Source: Eggerthellaceae bacterium (GTDB lineage Bacteria > Actinomycetota > Coriobacteriia > Coriobacteriales > Eggerthellaceae). From it: a stretch of 19,024 nucleotides of DNA. The translations under genes and the position numbers were made by a program. Where the stretch lies: the NCBI GenBank assembly GCA_900753095.1, contig CAADXT010000171.1, forward strand, positions 1 to 19,024. Reading direction: 5' to 3'. Below, one piece after another: positions 1 through 7,041 of the stretch (its first letter is position 1; each line of letters begins with the position of its first letter). The notes below the pieces were generated by a model. It searched no databases. It saw nothing but the letters and a program-made list of their open reading frames with translations, and was not told where the DNA came from.

Positions 1-64
1 CACGCCTGGCACCTGCCTTCACGCCATCTGAGCTCACTAGGGGGCCGCTCGCTGTTTTTGGTGC
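1..64 (+). repeat. Partial copy (distal half) of a dispersed intergenic repeat
   Basis: The first bases of the window match the distal half of the repeat at 2260-2431. Both have CACGCCTGGC, then a CATCTG block about 25 bases in, then CCGCTCGCTG (here) or GGCGCTCGCTG (there), followed by a T-rich, G-rich tail. The likeness continues weakly into GTTTTCCTT (about 69-77 here, about 2450-2458 there). The proximal half lies outside the window if it exists. No open reading frame in the stretch looks real. Confidence 0.6.
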
Positions 65-156
65 GAATGTTTTCCTTTTAAAGGTTGGGGCGCCGTACCT
101 CGCGCCTCCCCAGACCTCGGGCAACGGCTATCGGTTGAATGGCAAAAGAAATCGGC

Positions 157-194
157 GAAACCTACTAGTAACACCTTGCTTGTTACAATGAAAC
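157..194 (+). promoter_or_regulatory. glnA promoter with GlnR-like half-sites
   Basis: A good -10 hexamer TACAAT lies at 184-189, which would start transcription near 196 and give a leader of about 30 bases. No -35 hexamer is recognisable at the right distance. That position instead carries GAAAC (157-161) and GTAAC (168-172), spaced 11 bases start to start, followed by GTTAC (182-186) and GAAAC (190-194). Actinobacterial GlnR boxes are built from GTnAC and GAAAC half-sites at about 11-base steps, so the first pair fits that pattern; the later spacings (14 and 8) do not. GTAAC and GTTAC also form an inverted repeat with a 9-base gap. An activator-dependent nitrogen-controlled promoter is an inference. 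Confidence 0.45.
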
Positions 195-225
195 AAACAT
201 AAGAAAGACCGAGGAAGGACAGGCT

Positions 226-1569
226 ATGACCACGAGCCCGGACCAAGATTTTGTCCTTAAAACCATAAAAAGCCGTGATGTTCACTTCGTACGCTTCTGG
301 TTCTGCGATGTGCTGGGCCACATGAAGTCATTTGCGGTTATTCCCAGCGAATTGGAGAACGCCTTCGAAGAGGGCATGGGCTTTGACGGAAGCTGCATCC
401 GCGGTTTTGCTTCCACCAGCGAATCCGACATGCTCGCCTACCCAGAGGCCTCAACGTTCCAGATTCTGCCGTGGCGCCCGGAGCGCAACGCGGTTGGCCG
501 CATGTTCTGCTCCATTAAAACGCCCGAAGGCGAGTACTTCGACGGCGACTCGCGCAATGTGTTGAAGCGCCAGGCCGCCAAAGCCGAGCAGCTGGGTTAT
601 GTGATGAACGTAGGCCCCGAGCTCGAGTACTACTACTTCAAGGATTCTACCGGCACCGAGGTGCTTGACCAGGGCGGCTACTTCGACCTCACGTCGCTCG
701 ACATGGCAAGCGACCTTCGCCGCGATACCATCCTCACGTTGGAGAAGATGGGCATTCCCGTCGAATACTCCCACCACGAAAACGGCCCGTCTCAGCAGGA
801 GATCGACCTGCGTTTCGCCGACGCGCTCAGCATGGCCGACAACGTCATGACCTACAAGATGGTTGTGAAGGAAATCGCCATGAAACACGGTGTGTACGCA
901 TCGTTCATGCCGAAGCCCCTCTCCGATGCGCCGGGCTCGGGCATGCATATTCACCAGAGCCTCTTCGATGAAGACGGCAACAACGCGTTCTTCGATGCGA
1001 ACGACCCTGATGGCTACAACCTTTCCAAGGTTGCAAAGCACTATATTGCGGGCTTGATGAAGTACGTTCCCGAGTTCAGCCTGCTTACCAATCCGAGCGT
1101 CAACTCCTATAAGCGCCTGGTTCCCGGTGGGGAAGCGCCGGTTCACATCTCGTGGGCGCGCAACAACCGTTCGGCCTTGGTTCGCATCCCCGGCTACAAG
1201 CCCAACAAGGAAGAGGCTTGCCGCGTGGAGCTGCGCAGCCCCGATTCTGCCGCCAACCCGTATTTGGCGTTTTCGGCGGTTCTGGCCGCAGGCCTTAAGG
1301 GCATCGAGGAAGAGCTTGAGCTGTGCCCGCCCATGGAGGAAGACTCCGCGCGCGGCCTTTCGCGTCAGGAGCTGCGTGCGCGCGGCTTCGGCGTTTTGCC
1401 CGACAACCTGGGTGAGGCGGTTGAGCTGTTCGCCGAGTCCGAGCTGATGAAGGAAGTGCTTGGCGAGCACATCCATTCCTTCCTGGTGAAGGTGAAGCGC
1501 GAAGAGTGGAACGAGTACCAGCGACAGGTGTCTGGCTGGGAGCTCAACCGCTATCTGGGTGTACTGTAA
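226..1569 (+). CDS. glnA: Glutamine synthetase, type I (GlnA2-like)
   Basis: Makes glutamine from glutamate, ammonia and ATP in the cytoplasm. The 447-residue length fits GSI without the beta insertion. The beta-grasp domain comes first, with FDGS at residues 53-56. The catalytic domain follows: GPELEYYYF (130-138), HHENGPSQQEIDLRF (183-197), GSGMHIH (237-243), NSYKRLVPGGEAP (293-305) and VELRSPD (334-340). From memory, wording such as FADALSMADNVMTY and the C-terminal WELNRYL resemble mycobacterial GlnA2. There is no tyrosine adenylylation segment of the beta type. The start is set by GAGGAAGGA at 211-219. The next gene begins 12 bases after the stop, so the two are probably co-transcribed. 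Oddity: the usual IEGFxR motif reads IRGFAS (58-63), so the Arg equivalent to B. subtilis Arg62 is Ser63. Confidence 0.95.
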   Translation: MTTSPDQDFVLKTIKSRDVHFVRFWFCDVLGHMKSFAVIPSELENAFEEGMGFDGSCIRGFASTSESDMLAYPEASTFQILPWRPERNAVGRMFCSIKTPEGEYFDGDSRNVLKRQAAKAEQLGYVMNVGPELEYYYFKDSTGTEVLDQGGYFDLTSLDMASDLRRDTILTLEKMGIPVEYSHHENGPSQQEIDLRFADALSMADNVMTYKMVVKEIAMKHGVYASFMPKPLSDAPGSGMHIHQSLFDEDGNNAFFDANDPDGYNLSKVAKHYIAGLMKYVPEFSLLTNPSVNSYKRLVPGGEAPVHISWARNNRSALVRIPGYKPNKEEACRVELRSPDSAANPYLAFSAVLAAGLKGIEEELELCPPMEEDSARGLSRQELRARGFGVLPDNLGEAVELFAESELMKEVLGEHIHSFLVKVKREEWNEYQRQVSGWELNRYLGVL

Positions 1570-1581
1570 CGGAGGCGAATC

Positions 1582-2256
1582 ATGCAGCAGAGGAAGAACG
1601 TTATTTTCATCGCGGACAGCCTCGATAACGCCCATAAGTTTCAGGCAGTCCTCTCAAGTCTTGACGTGGATGTGGCGGCTGGCTCGTCCATGCAGTTCAA
1701 GAAGCTTTTGGCCGACAATCCCTCGTATGATCTGGTGATTTACGAGGCAACGGCCGAATCGGCTCAAACCCTGGTTGCCGTGGAGCAGGCCCTTATCGAT
1801 GACGGCGGTGTGCCGATGCTTATCATCGTGAAGGAGGACATGCTCTCGGGTTTCCGCCTTCCCGTGCAGATCAACTGCGACTTCGTGGTGCATGGGGCAA
1901 GCTCCGAGGAATGCTCGCTGCGCATTCGCCAGCTTCTGTGGCCGGGCAACGAAAGCTCAACGAACGATTTCATCTCGGTGGACGGTATGACCATCAACTT
2001 GGCCACCTATCAGGTTGCGGTCAACGGCGAGCCTATCGACTTCACGTATTTGGAGTACGCTCTGCTGGCGTTCTTGGTAACGCACCCGGGCCGCACGTAT
2101 TCGCGCGATGCGCTGCTCCGTCGTGTGTGGGGCTTCGACTACTTCGGTGGGTCGCGCACTGTTGACGTGCATGTTCGTCGCGTGCGCGCCAAGCTGGGCC
2201 CTGAGCTCTCCCAGCACCTGGAAACCGTCCGCGGTGTGGGCTATCTCTGGAACTGA
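1582..2256 (+). CDS. OmpR-family orphan response regulator, GlnR-like
   Basis: A 224-residue protein with an N-terminal receiver-like domain (about 5-120) and a C-terminal winged-helix DNA-binding domain (about 128-224). The DNA-binding end is typical: TYLEYALLAFL (155-165), WGFDYFGGSRTVDVHVRR (183-200) and ETVRGVGYLW (214-223). The receiver is degenerate: the beta-3 phosphoacceptor position is Glu55 (DLVIYE), the acidic pair is reduced to ADS (11-13), and the conserved Lys position near 104 is His. Phosphorylation is therefore unlikely. This is the profile of actinobacterial GlnR, an orphan regulator of nitrogen genes, and the position right behind glnA supports that role. No histidine kinase gene is adjacent. 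The start is preceded by GGAGGCG at 1571-1577. It could be another orphan OmpR regulator; regulation of glnA is inferred. Confidence 0.88.
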   Translation: MQQRKNVIFIADSLDNAHKFQAVLSSLDVDVAAGSSMQFKKLLADNPSYDLVIYEATAESAQTLVAVEQALIDDGGVPMLIIVKEDMLSGFRLPVQINCDFVVHGASSEECSLRIRQLLWPGNESSTNDFISVDGMTINLATYQVAVNGEPIDFTYLEYALLAFLVTHPGRTYSRDALLRRVWGFDYFGGSRTVDVHVRRVRAKLGPELSQHLETVRGVGYLWN

Positions 2257-2259
2257 GCA

Positions 2260-2286
2260 GTTGCGCTGATCTACGATCAGCGCAAC
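2260..2286 (+). terminator. Hairpin after the glnA-regulator operon
   Basis: A perfect 12-bp inverted repeat (GTTGCGCTGATC, loop TAC, then its complement) begins four bases after the stop codon. No T-run follows, so it is not a classical intrinsic terminator. It may protect the 3' end, act with Rho, or simply be the first part of the repeat that starts here. A similar stem (TTGCGCTG/CAGCGCAA) follows rsfS at 18082-18107. Confidence 0.5.
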
Positions 2287-2431
2287 GTTCGTCAGGGACG
2301 CGATGACGCTGCGCGCCGTTTTGATGGCACAGCTGCCGTTCCGAGCACGCTGGACGTGCGAAGCACGCCTGGCGCGCGCTCTCGCGGCATCTGCACTCAT
2401 CGGAGCGGCGCTCGCTGATTTGCTGGCATCT
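2260..2431 (+). repeat. Dispersed intergenic repeat, full copy of about 170 bp
   Basis: This copy lies between the GlnR-like gene and polA. It starts with the TTGCGCTG/CAGCGCAA stem, runs through a block like GATGACGCTGCGCG and GGCACAG, and ends in TGCACTCATCGGAG followed by GCTGATTTGCTGGC (2414-2427). Copy 18081-18248 shares these blocks in the same order, with the last 14 bases identical. Inside this copy ACTCATCGGA (2395-2404) pairs perfectly with TCCGATGAGT (2442-2451), which is followed by TTTCC, and GCACG/CGTGC forms another small stem near 2345-2359. No coding potential is convincing on either strand. Confidence 0.65.
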
Positions 2432-2551
2432 ACCCCGACCTTCCGATGAGTTTTCCTTCAAACTTTCCGCGTCCGTTGGCATGTTCAGCTCTATTGTCCT
2501 AATGTGTTGCAGCTTTTTGCCGATATCGTTAATCTGTTTTGTTCTTCATTT

Positions 2552-2574
2552 GCGCCCTGCGGGGCGCTTTTTTT
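2552..2574 (+). terminator. Intrinsic terminator upstream of polA
   Basis: GCGCCC (2552-2557), loop TGCG, GGGCGC (2562-2567) and then seven T residues (2568-2574). It is the clearest Rho-independent terminator in this gap and insulates polA from transcription coming from glnA. Confidence 0.85.
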
Positions 2575-2582
2575 GTTCGCGG

Positions 2583-2611
2583 TATAATTGCGGGGTTCAG
2601 ATAAGAGAGGA
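2583..2611 (+). promoter_or_regulatory. polA -10 box and ribosome binding site
   Basis: A perfect TATAAT stands at 2583-2588, directly behind the terminator, with AGAGAGGA at about 2604-2611 as ribosome binding site seven bases before ATG 2618. No good -35 is visible; its position falls inside the terminator stem. The in-frame TTG at 2588 overlaps the -10 box, so it cannot be the translation start of a transcript made from this promoter. Confidence 0.6.
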
Positions 2612-2617
2612 AACCTC

Positions 2618-5236
2618 ATGCCTAAAACCGTTGCCGTTATCGACGGAAACTCGCTGATGCATCGTGCCTACCATGCAGTGCCGCCCACTATGACGGCCCC
2701 CGATGGCACCCCCACCAATGCGGCATTCGGCTTCCTTTCCATGCTGCTGAAATTCATCGAGATGGAACAGCCCGACGCGTTGGTGTGCGCGTTCGATAAG
2801 GGCCGCCCGAAGTTCCGCATGGAGGCGCTTGAGCAGTACAAGGCGCAGCGCCCACCGATGGACGAAGAGCTGAAGGCGCAGTTCCCCGTAATCGAGAACC
2901 TGCTTGCCGCGATGAACGTTCCCGTGGTGGCGCTTCCCGGCTGGGAGGGCGACGATATCCTGGGCACGGTTGCCGCGCGCGACGAGGAGCTTGGCTATCG
3001 GACGCTTTTGGTTACCGGCGATAAAGATGCCTACCAGCTGGCAAGCGATTTGACCCATATCGTTACCACCAAGCGCGGCATCACCGATGTGGTTATCTAC
3101 GGCCCTGCCGAGGTGGAGGAGCGTTATGGGGTAACGCCTGCTCAGTTCACCGATTTCTTGGGACTCAAGGGTGATAAGGCCGACAACATCCCTGGCGTTC
3201 CCGGCATTGGCGACAAGAAGGCCGCCTCGATGCTCCAGGCGTACGGGAACCTGGAGGGCATCTACGCCAACCTCGACAAGTTCAAAGGCAAGCAGCTCGA
3301 GAACCTTACCAACTACAAGGACGACGCCTTCCTCTCGCGCCAGGTTGCCACCATTGTGCGCGACGCTGATTTCGAGCTCGACCTGGAGTCGATCTCGTTT
3401 CCGGATTTTGATGCGGAAGAGGTTACCAAAGCCTTTACCGAGGTGCGCATGATGGCTCATTTGGCGAAGGTGCTGAAGCTGCAGGGCGGCGAAGCCGCTA
3501 CTGCCGATTTGGGCACGTGGGACACGCTGCTCGAAGGCGCCGACGCGAAGGCCGCGCTAGAAGAACATACCGAGGGCTATCTGCCCGTTTCATGGGCGCT
3601 TGATTCGCAAGCCTCCCTCTTCGGTGAGGGCCTTTCCCTTGCGGTGAACCTGGGCGATTCCACGGCGCTATTCCATGATGCGGAGGCGAAGGAGGCTTTG
3701 GCATTCCTTATTCGCGAGCGCGATATCGCCGCAGCCGATGCCAAGGCTCTTTTGCAGGTGGTGTTCCCGGCCGATACCGCCAAGGAAGCGCTCGTTTCGC
3801 GCGGGGAAGTGCTCGATGCGCGCATCTTCGACGTGACGTTGGCGGCTTACGTTGCCGATTCCAACAACGGCGCAGCGGGCCTCGGTGCCCTGATGGAGCG
3901 CTACGCAGGTGCGATGCTGCCCGAAGAGAAAGATCCGCAAAAGGCGCTTGCCTTGGAAGCCGCTGCCATCGGTGCGCTGGTGGAGCCTCTTACGAAGGAG
4001 CTTGAAAAAGAAGAGGCGCGTAAGGTGTACGACGCTATCGATCTGCCGTTGGTGGGCGTGCTGGCCTGCATGGAGCGTACCGGCGCAGCGTTGGATGTTG
4101 AGCATCTGAAAGCCCTCAACGAAAGCACGGGCGCCGAAGTGGAGCGCCTGCGCGCGGCGATCTACCAGTCGGCAGGTCGCGAGTTCAACGTCGACTCTCC
4201 CAAGCAGCTTTCCGAGGTGCTCTTCGACGAGTTGGGCCTTACGCCCAAGAAGAAGACGCGCAGCGGATATTCCACCAACGCAGCAGTGCTCAAGGAGCTT
4301 GCCGACGAGCATGAGCTTCCGGGCTTGATGCTGGAGTATCGCGAGTATGCCAAGATCAAGTCGACCTACATCGATGCCCTGCCGCGCATGCGCGCCGATG
4401 ACGGTCGCGTTCACACCTCGTTCAACGAGATGGTTACCACCACGGGCCGCCTTTCCTCGTCCGACCCGAACCTGCAGAACATCCCCGTACGAACCGATTT
4501 CGGTAGGCAGATCCGCACGTGCTTCGTGCCGTTGAACGAGGGCGAGGTGTTCGTCTCGGCCGACTATTCGCAAATCGAGCTGCGCCTGCTGGCGCATCTT
4601 TCGGGTGACGACCATCTTATCGACTCGTTCAACTCGGGCGAGGACTTCCACGCCTCTACCGCTTCGCGCGTGTTCGGCGTCCCGATGTGCGACGTTACGC
4701 CGCAGATGCGCAGCCGCGCGAAGGCCGTCAACTTCGGCATCGTGTACGGCCAGCAGGCTTACGGTCTTTCGCAGTCGCTCCACATCCCCTTCTACGAGGC
4801 GAAGGAGATGATCGATCGCTACTTCGAGGTGCATCCCGGCGTGCGCAGCTACCTAGACGGTGTGGTTGAGCAGGCGCATAAAGACGGTTACGCAACCACA
4901 CTTTTCGGGCGTCGCCGCTACATTCCCGAGCTGAACGCGAAAAACGCCGCCCAACGTGGCTTCGGCGAGCGAACGGCGATGAACCATCCTATGCAAGGCA
5001 CTGCTGCTGACATCATCAAGCTGGCTATGCGTCAGGTGCAAGACGAGCTGGTCGCGCGAGATCTGGGCGCACGCTTGCTTCTGCAGGTGCACGACGAACT
5101 TGACCTTTCCGTTCCCAAGGTGGAGGTTGCAGAGGTGTCCGAGCTTCTTACCAGCGTCATGGAGTCGGTGGTGGATCTTTCGGTGCCGCTGCTGGTGGAC
5201 GTGTCCGCTGGGGCAAACTGGGCAGAAGCTCACTAA
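2618..5236 (+). CDS. polA: DNA polymerase I
   Basis: Fills gaps and removes RNA primers during replication and repair. From ATG 2618 the protein has 872 residues. An N-terminal 5'-nuclease domain (about 1-290) opens with VAVIDGNSLMHRAYH and carries GWEGDDILG, GDKDAYQL and the helix-hairpin-helix GLKGDKADNIPGVPGIGDKK. The middle 3'-5' exonuclease-like domain (about 300-480) is degenerate: around 324-329 it reads VSWALD where an active enzyme has a D-x-E motif, so proofreading is probably absent, as in many Gram-positive PolA proteins. The polymerase domain has TTTGRLSSSDPNLQNIP, motif A DYSQIELR (from Asp649), motif B RSRAKAVNFGIVYG and motif C HDE (825-827). The gene stands alone, with its own promoter and a terminator just after the stop. 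Confidence 0.97.
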   Translation: MPKTVAVIDGNSLMHRAYHAVPPTMTAPDGTPTNAAFGFLSMLLKFIEMEQPDALVCAFDKGRPKFRMEALEQYKAQRPPMDEELKAQFPVIENLLAAMNVPVVALPGWEGDDILGTVAARDEELGYRTLLVTGDKDAYQLASDLTHIVTTKRGITDVVIYGPAEVEERYGVTPAQFTDFLGLKGDKADNIPGVPGIGDKKAASMLQAYGNLEGIYANLDKFKGKQLENLTNYKDDAFLSRQVATIVRDADFELDLESISFPDFDAEEVTKAFTEVRMMAHLAKVLKLQGGEAATADLGTWDTLLEGADAKAALEEHTEGYLPVSWALDSQASLFGEGLSLAVNLGDSTALFHDAEAKEALAFLIRERDIAAADAKALLQVVFPADTAKEALVSRGEVLDARIFDVTLAAYVADSNNGAAGLGALMERYAGAMLPEEKDPQKALALEAAAIGALVEPLTKELEKEEARKVYDAIDLPLVGVLACMERTGAALDVEHLKALNESTGAEVERLRAAIYQSAGREFNVDSPKQLSEVLFDELGLTPKKKTRSGYSTNAAVLKELADEHELPGLMLEYREYAKIKSTYIDALPRMRADDGRVHTSFNEMVTTTGRLSSSDPNLQNIPVRTDFGRQIRTCFVPLNEGEVFVSADYSQIELRLLAHLSGDDHLIDSFNSGEDFHASTASRVFGVPMCDVTPQMRSRAKAVNFGIVYGQQAYGLSQSLHIPFYEAKEMIDRYFEVHPGVRSYLDGVVEQAHKDGYATTLFGRRRYIPELNAKNAAQRGFGERTAMNHPMQGTAADIIKLAMRQVQDELVARDLGARLLLQVHDELDLSVPKVEVAEVSELLTSVMESVVDLSVPLLVDVSAGANWAEAH

Positions 5237-5246
5237 CCTTGCTGGT

Positions 5247-5264
5247 GGGCGCTTGCGCCCTTTT
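5247..5264 (+). terminator. Intrinsic terminator after polA
   Basis: GGGCGC, TT, GCGCCC (5247-5260) followed by TTTT (5261-5264), eleven bases after the polA stop. It sits between convergent genes. On the minus strand the same stem is not followed by T residues, so it serves polA better than cydC. The T-run overlaps the cydC stop codon. Confidence 0.7.
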
Positions 5265-7041
5265 AGGCGCCCTCGAGCGCAAGAAGCGATCGGTAGGAGC
5301 TGCTGGCGCGCTCCAGCTCTTCGGGCGAGCCGTCTAATGCGATGCTCCCTTTATCGAGGAACAGTATGCGATCCATCATCTTCATACCTTGAAGATGATG
5401 GGTGATGAGCACGATGGTTTTGCTGGCGAACACTTCAAGCATCGTGTCGAGCACCGCCTGCTCGGTGCGGGGGTCGAGGCTTACCGTCGGTTCGTCCAGG
5501 ATAACGATGGGCGTATCTTGCAGAAGGGTCCGCGCAAAGGCGATGCGATGGCGCTCGCCTCCGGAAAAGCGCAACCCTGCTTCATCGACCAATGTATCGA
5601 GCCCTTCTGGAAGGCGCTCCAGAAGGCTCTTCAGGCCGACGCGCTCAAGCGCTTCGCGCAAGGCCCCGTCGGTTGCGTGGGGCTGTGCGATGAGCAGGTT
5701 GTTGCGCAGCGTGTCGTTGAACAGGTAGGTTTCCTGCTGGCAAACGCTGAATACTCGGGAAGCTTCGTTCCCAAGCTTTGCGCAAGCAACGCCTCCTACA
5801 TCAACGGTGCCTTCGGTTGGACGAAGGTCGCCGCGCAGCAAGTGGGCCATCGTCGTTTTTCCCGAGCCGCTTTTGCCCAAGAGCGCAACGTGCTGGCCGT
5901 GCGGAATGGACAGGCTGATCTTTTCAAGCGTTGGTGCTTGGCCAGGGTAGGAAAAGCTTACCCCGGAAAGCTCGATGTTCGGGCTTGCAAGCGCCGCCGC
6001 GGCATCGCAAGGGCGCGTTTCACAAACGCTTGCAGGTACCCTCTTTTCCTCGTTGGGCTGCGGGAGCTTGTTCAGCCGCTCGATGGAGTCAAAATGCCCA
6101 AGGGCGAGCGTGGCAGCGGCCGGCAGCGGAGCGAACGCATCCATCAGCGGGAACAATCCCAGCGCGAAGGCGAGGATCCAGTTCGCCTGACCGCCCTGTT
6201 GGCCGCCGAAGGCAAGAGCGCACCAGCAGGCAAGGGCAACGGCGGCAAGGGCAAACACGATGTGCTGCGCCAAGTCCCGTTTGCGGTCGAAGGCATGCGC
6301 CTCTTCTTTCAGGGCATCGAGCTCCTGCTGTCCTGCCCTCCAAGCATTCAGAAAATCGTTCTTCCTGCCCGAAAGGGTCCAGTCGGTGATTCCCATCAGC
6401 GCGTCGGTGCAGGTGGCATAGCGCTTGGAGGATAGCTCCTTTGTCCTCAGCTGGCGCGCACCGTTCACGTTTACCGAGACAGCAGGGACAACGAACAGCT
6501 CCAGGGCAACAAAGAGGAAGCATACGAATCCAGCGAGGGCGGAAAAGCAGCCGAATGCTGCGCAAAGCCCGATCCCTACCGTCAAAGCGATGACCGAGGG
6601 GAACACGCAGCGTAGATAGAGGTTCTGCACATGCTCGATGTCTTCCGCCAGAAGGCCCAGGGCATCGCCTAAGCGATGGGAAGTGCGGAAGAACACGCCT
6701 TCCTCGTCGAAGGAAAGGTAGAGCCGCTTGCGCAAGCCTGAAGTGAGGCGAAGGACCCAATCATGGCTTGCCAAGCGCTCGCAGTAGCGCAGGATGGGTT
6801 TGCCCACGCCGAACACGCGCACGCACAGAAGGGGGGTGCCCAGCAGAAAGATGGAGTAGGGCATTTCCGCGGAGCCGGCGATAAGCCACCCAGAGGTGAA
6901 CATCAGTCCTGCGGCGAAGACCACCGTGCAGCAGCCAAGCGCCAAGGCCAAAGCAAGCGTTTTGGCGTAGCGGCCCAAGAAGGGCCTTATCCAGGCATCG
7001 TGCTTTACCAGGCTGGTCATGCGTTTCACGTTACCGGTCAT
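5263..7041 (-). CDS. cydC: CydC-type ABC exporter subunit for cytochrome bd assembly
   Basis: One half of the heterodimeric CydDC ABC transporter, which exports thiols (cysteine, glutathione) or otherwise supports haem loading and is required for mature cytochrome bd. The 592-residue product has an N-terminal six-helix membrane domain (about 25-320) and a C-terminal ATPase: Walker A GKSGSGKT (389-396), signature FSGGE (492-496), Walker B IVILDE (512-517), followed by PTVSLDP, and H-loop H548. The frame stays open upstream, but ATG at 7041 is chosen because AAGGAGG lies five bases before it. It overlaps the end of cydD by 11 bases, indicating coupled translation. It is the last gene of the leftward operon. 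The label CydC versus CydD rests on order and on the shorter, divergent membrane domain. Confidence 0.88.
   Translation of the reverse strand: MTGNVKRMTSLVKHDAWIRPFLGRYAKTLALALALGCCTVVFAAGLMFTSGWLIAGSAEMPYSIFLLGTPLLCVRVFGVGKPILRYCERLASHDWVLRLTSGLRKRLYLSFDEEGVFFRTSHRLGDALGLLAEDIEHVQNLYLRCVFPSVIALTVGIGLCAAFGCFSALAGFVCFLFVALELFVVPAVSVNVNGARQLRTKELSSKRYATCTDALMGITDWTLSGRKNDFLNAWRAGQQELDALKEEAHAFDRKRDLAQHIVFALAAVALACWCALAFGGQQGGQANWILAFALGLFPLMDAFAPLPAAATLALGHFDSIERLNKLPQPNEEKRVPASVCETRPCDAAAALASPNIELSGVSFSYPGQAPTLEKISLSIPHGQHVALLGKSGSGKTTMAHLLRGDLRPTEGTVDVGGVACAKLGNEASRVFSVCQQETYLFNDTLRNNLLIAQPHATDGALREALERVGLKSLLERLPEGLDTLVDEAGLRFSGGERHRIAFARTLLQDTPIVILDEPTVSLDPRTEQAVLDTMLEVFASKTIVLITHHLQGMKMMDRILFLDKGSIALDGSPEELERASSSYRSLLALEGA

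Noticed and set aside
37..321. Minus-strand frame over the glnA promoter
   Set aside because: It covers the promoter and the 5' end of glnA and the repeat, with no ribosome binding site or family match.
451..1635. Long minus-strand open frame opposite glnA
   Set aside because: It mirrors the codon bias of glnA in high-GC DNA and its translation matches no family; glnA is certain.
1957..2482. Minus-strand frames spanning the regulator end and the repeat
   Set aside because: They overlap the winged-helix domain in antisense and are Arg/Ala-rich shadows; the repeat itself seems non-coding.
2588..2617. Upstream TTG start for polA
   Set aside because: It overlaps the TATAAT box, and MPKTVAVIDG with its own ribosome binding site fits the family.
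5389..6435. Long plus-strand open frame opposite cydC
   Set aside because: It is antisense to clear ABC-transporter motifs and is low in hydrophobic order, with no ribosome binding site of note.
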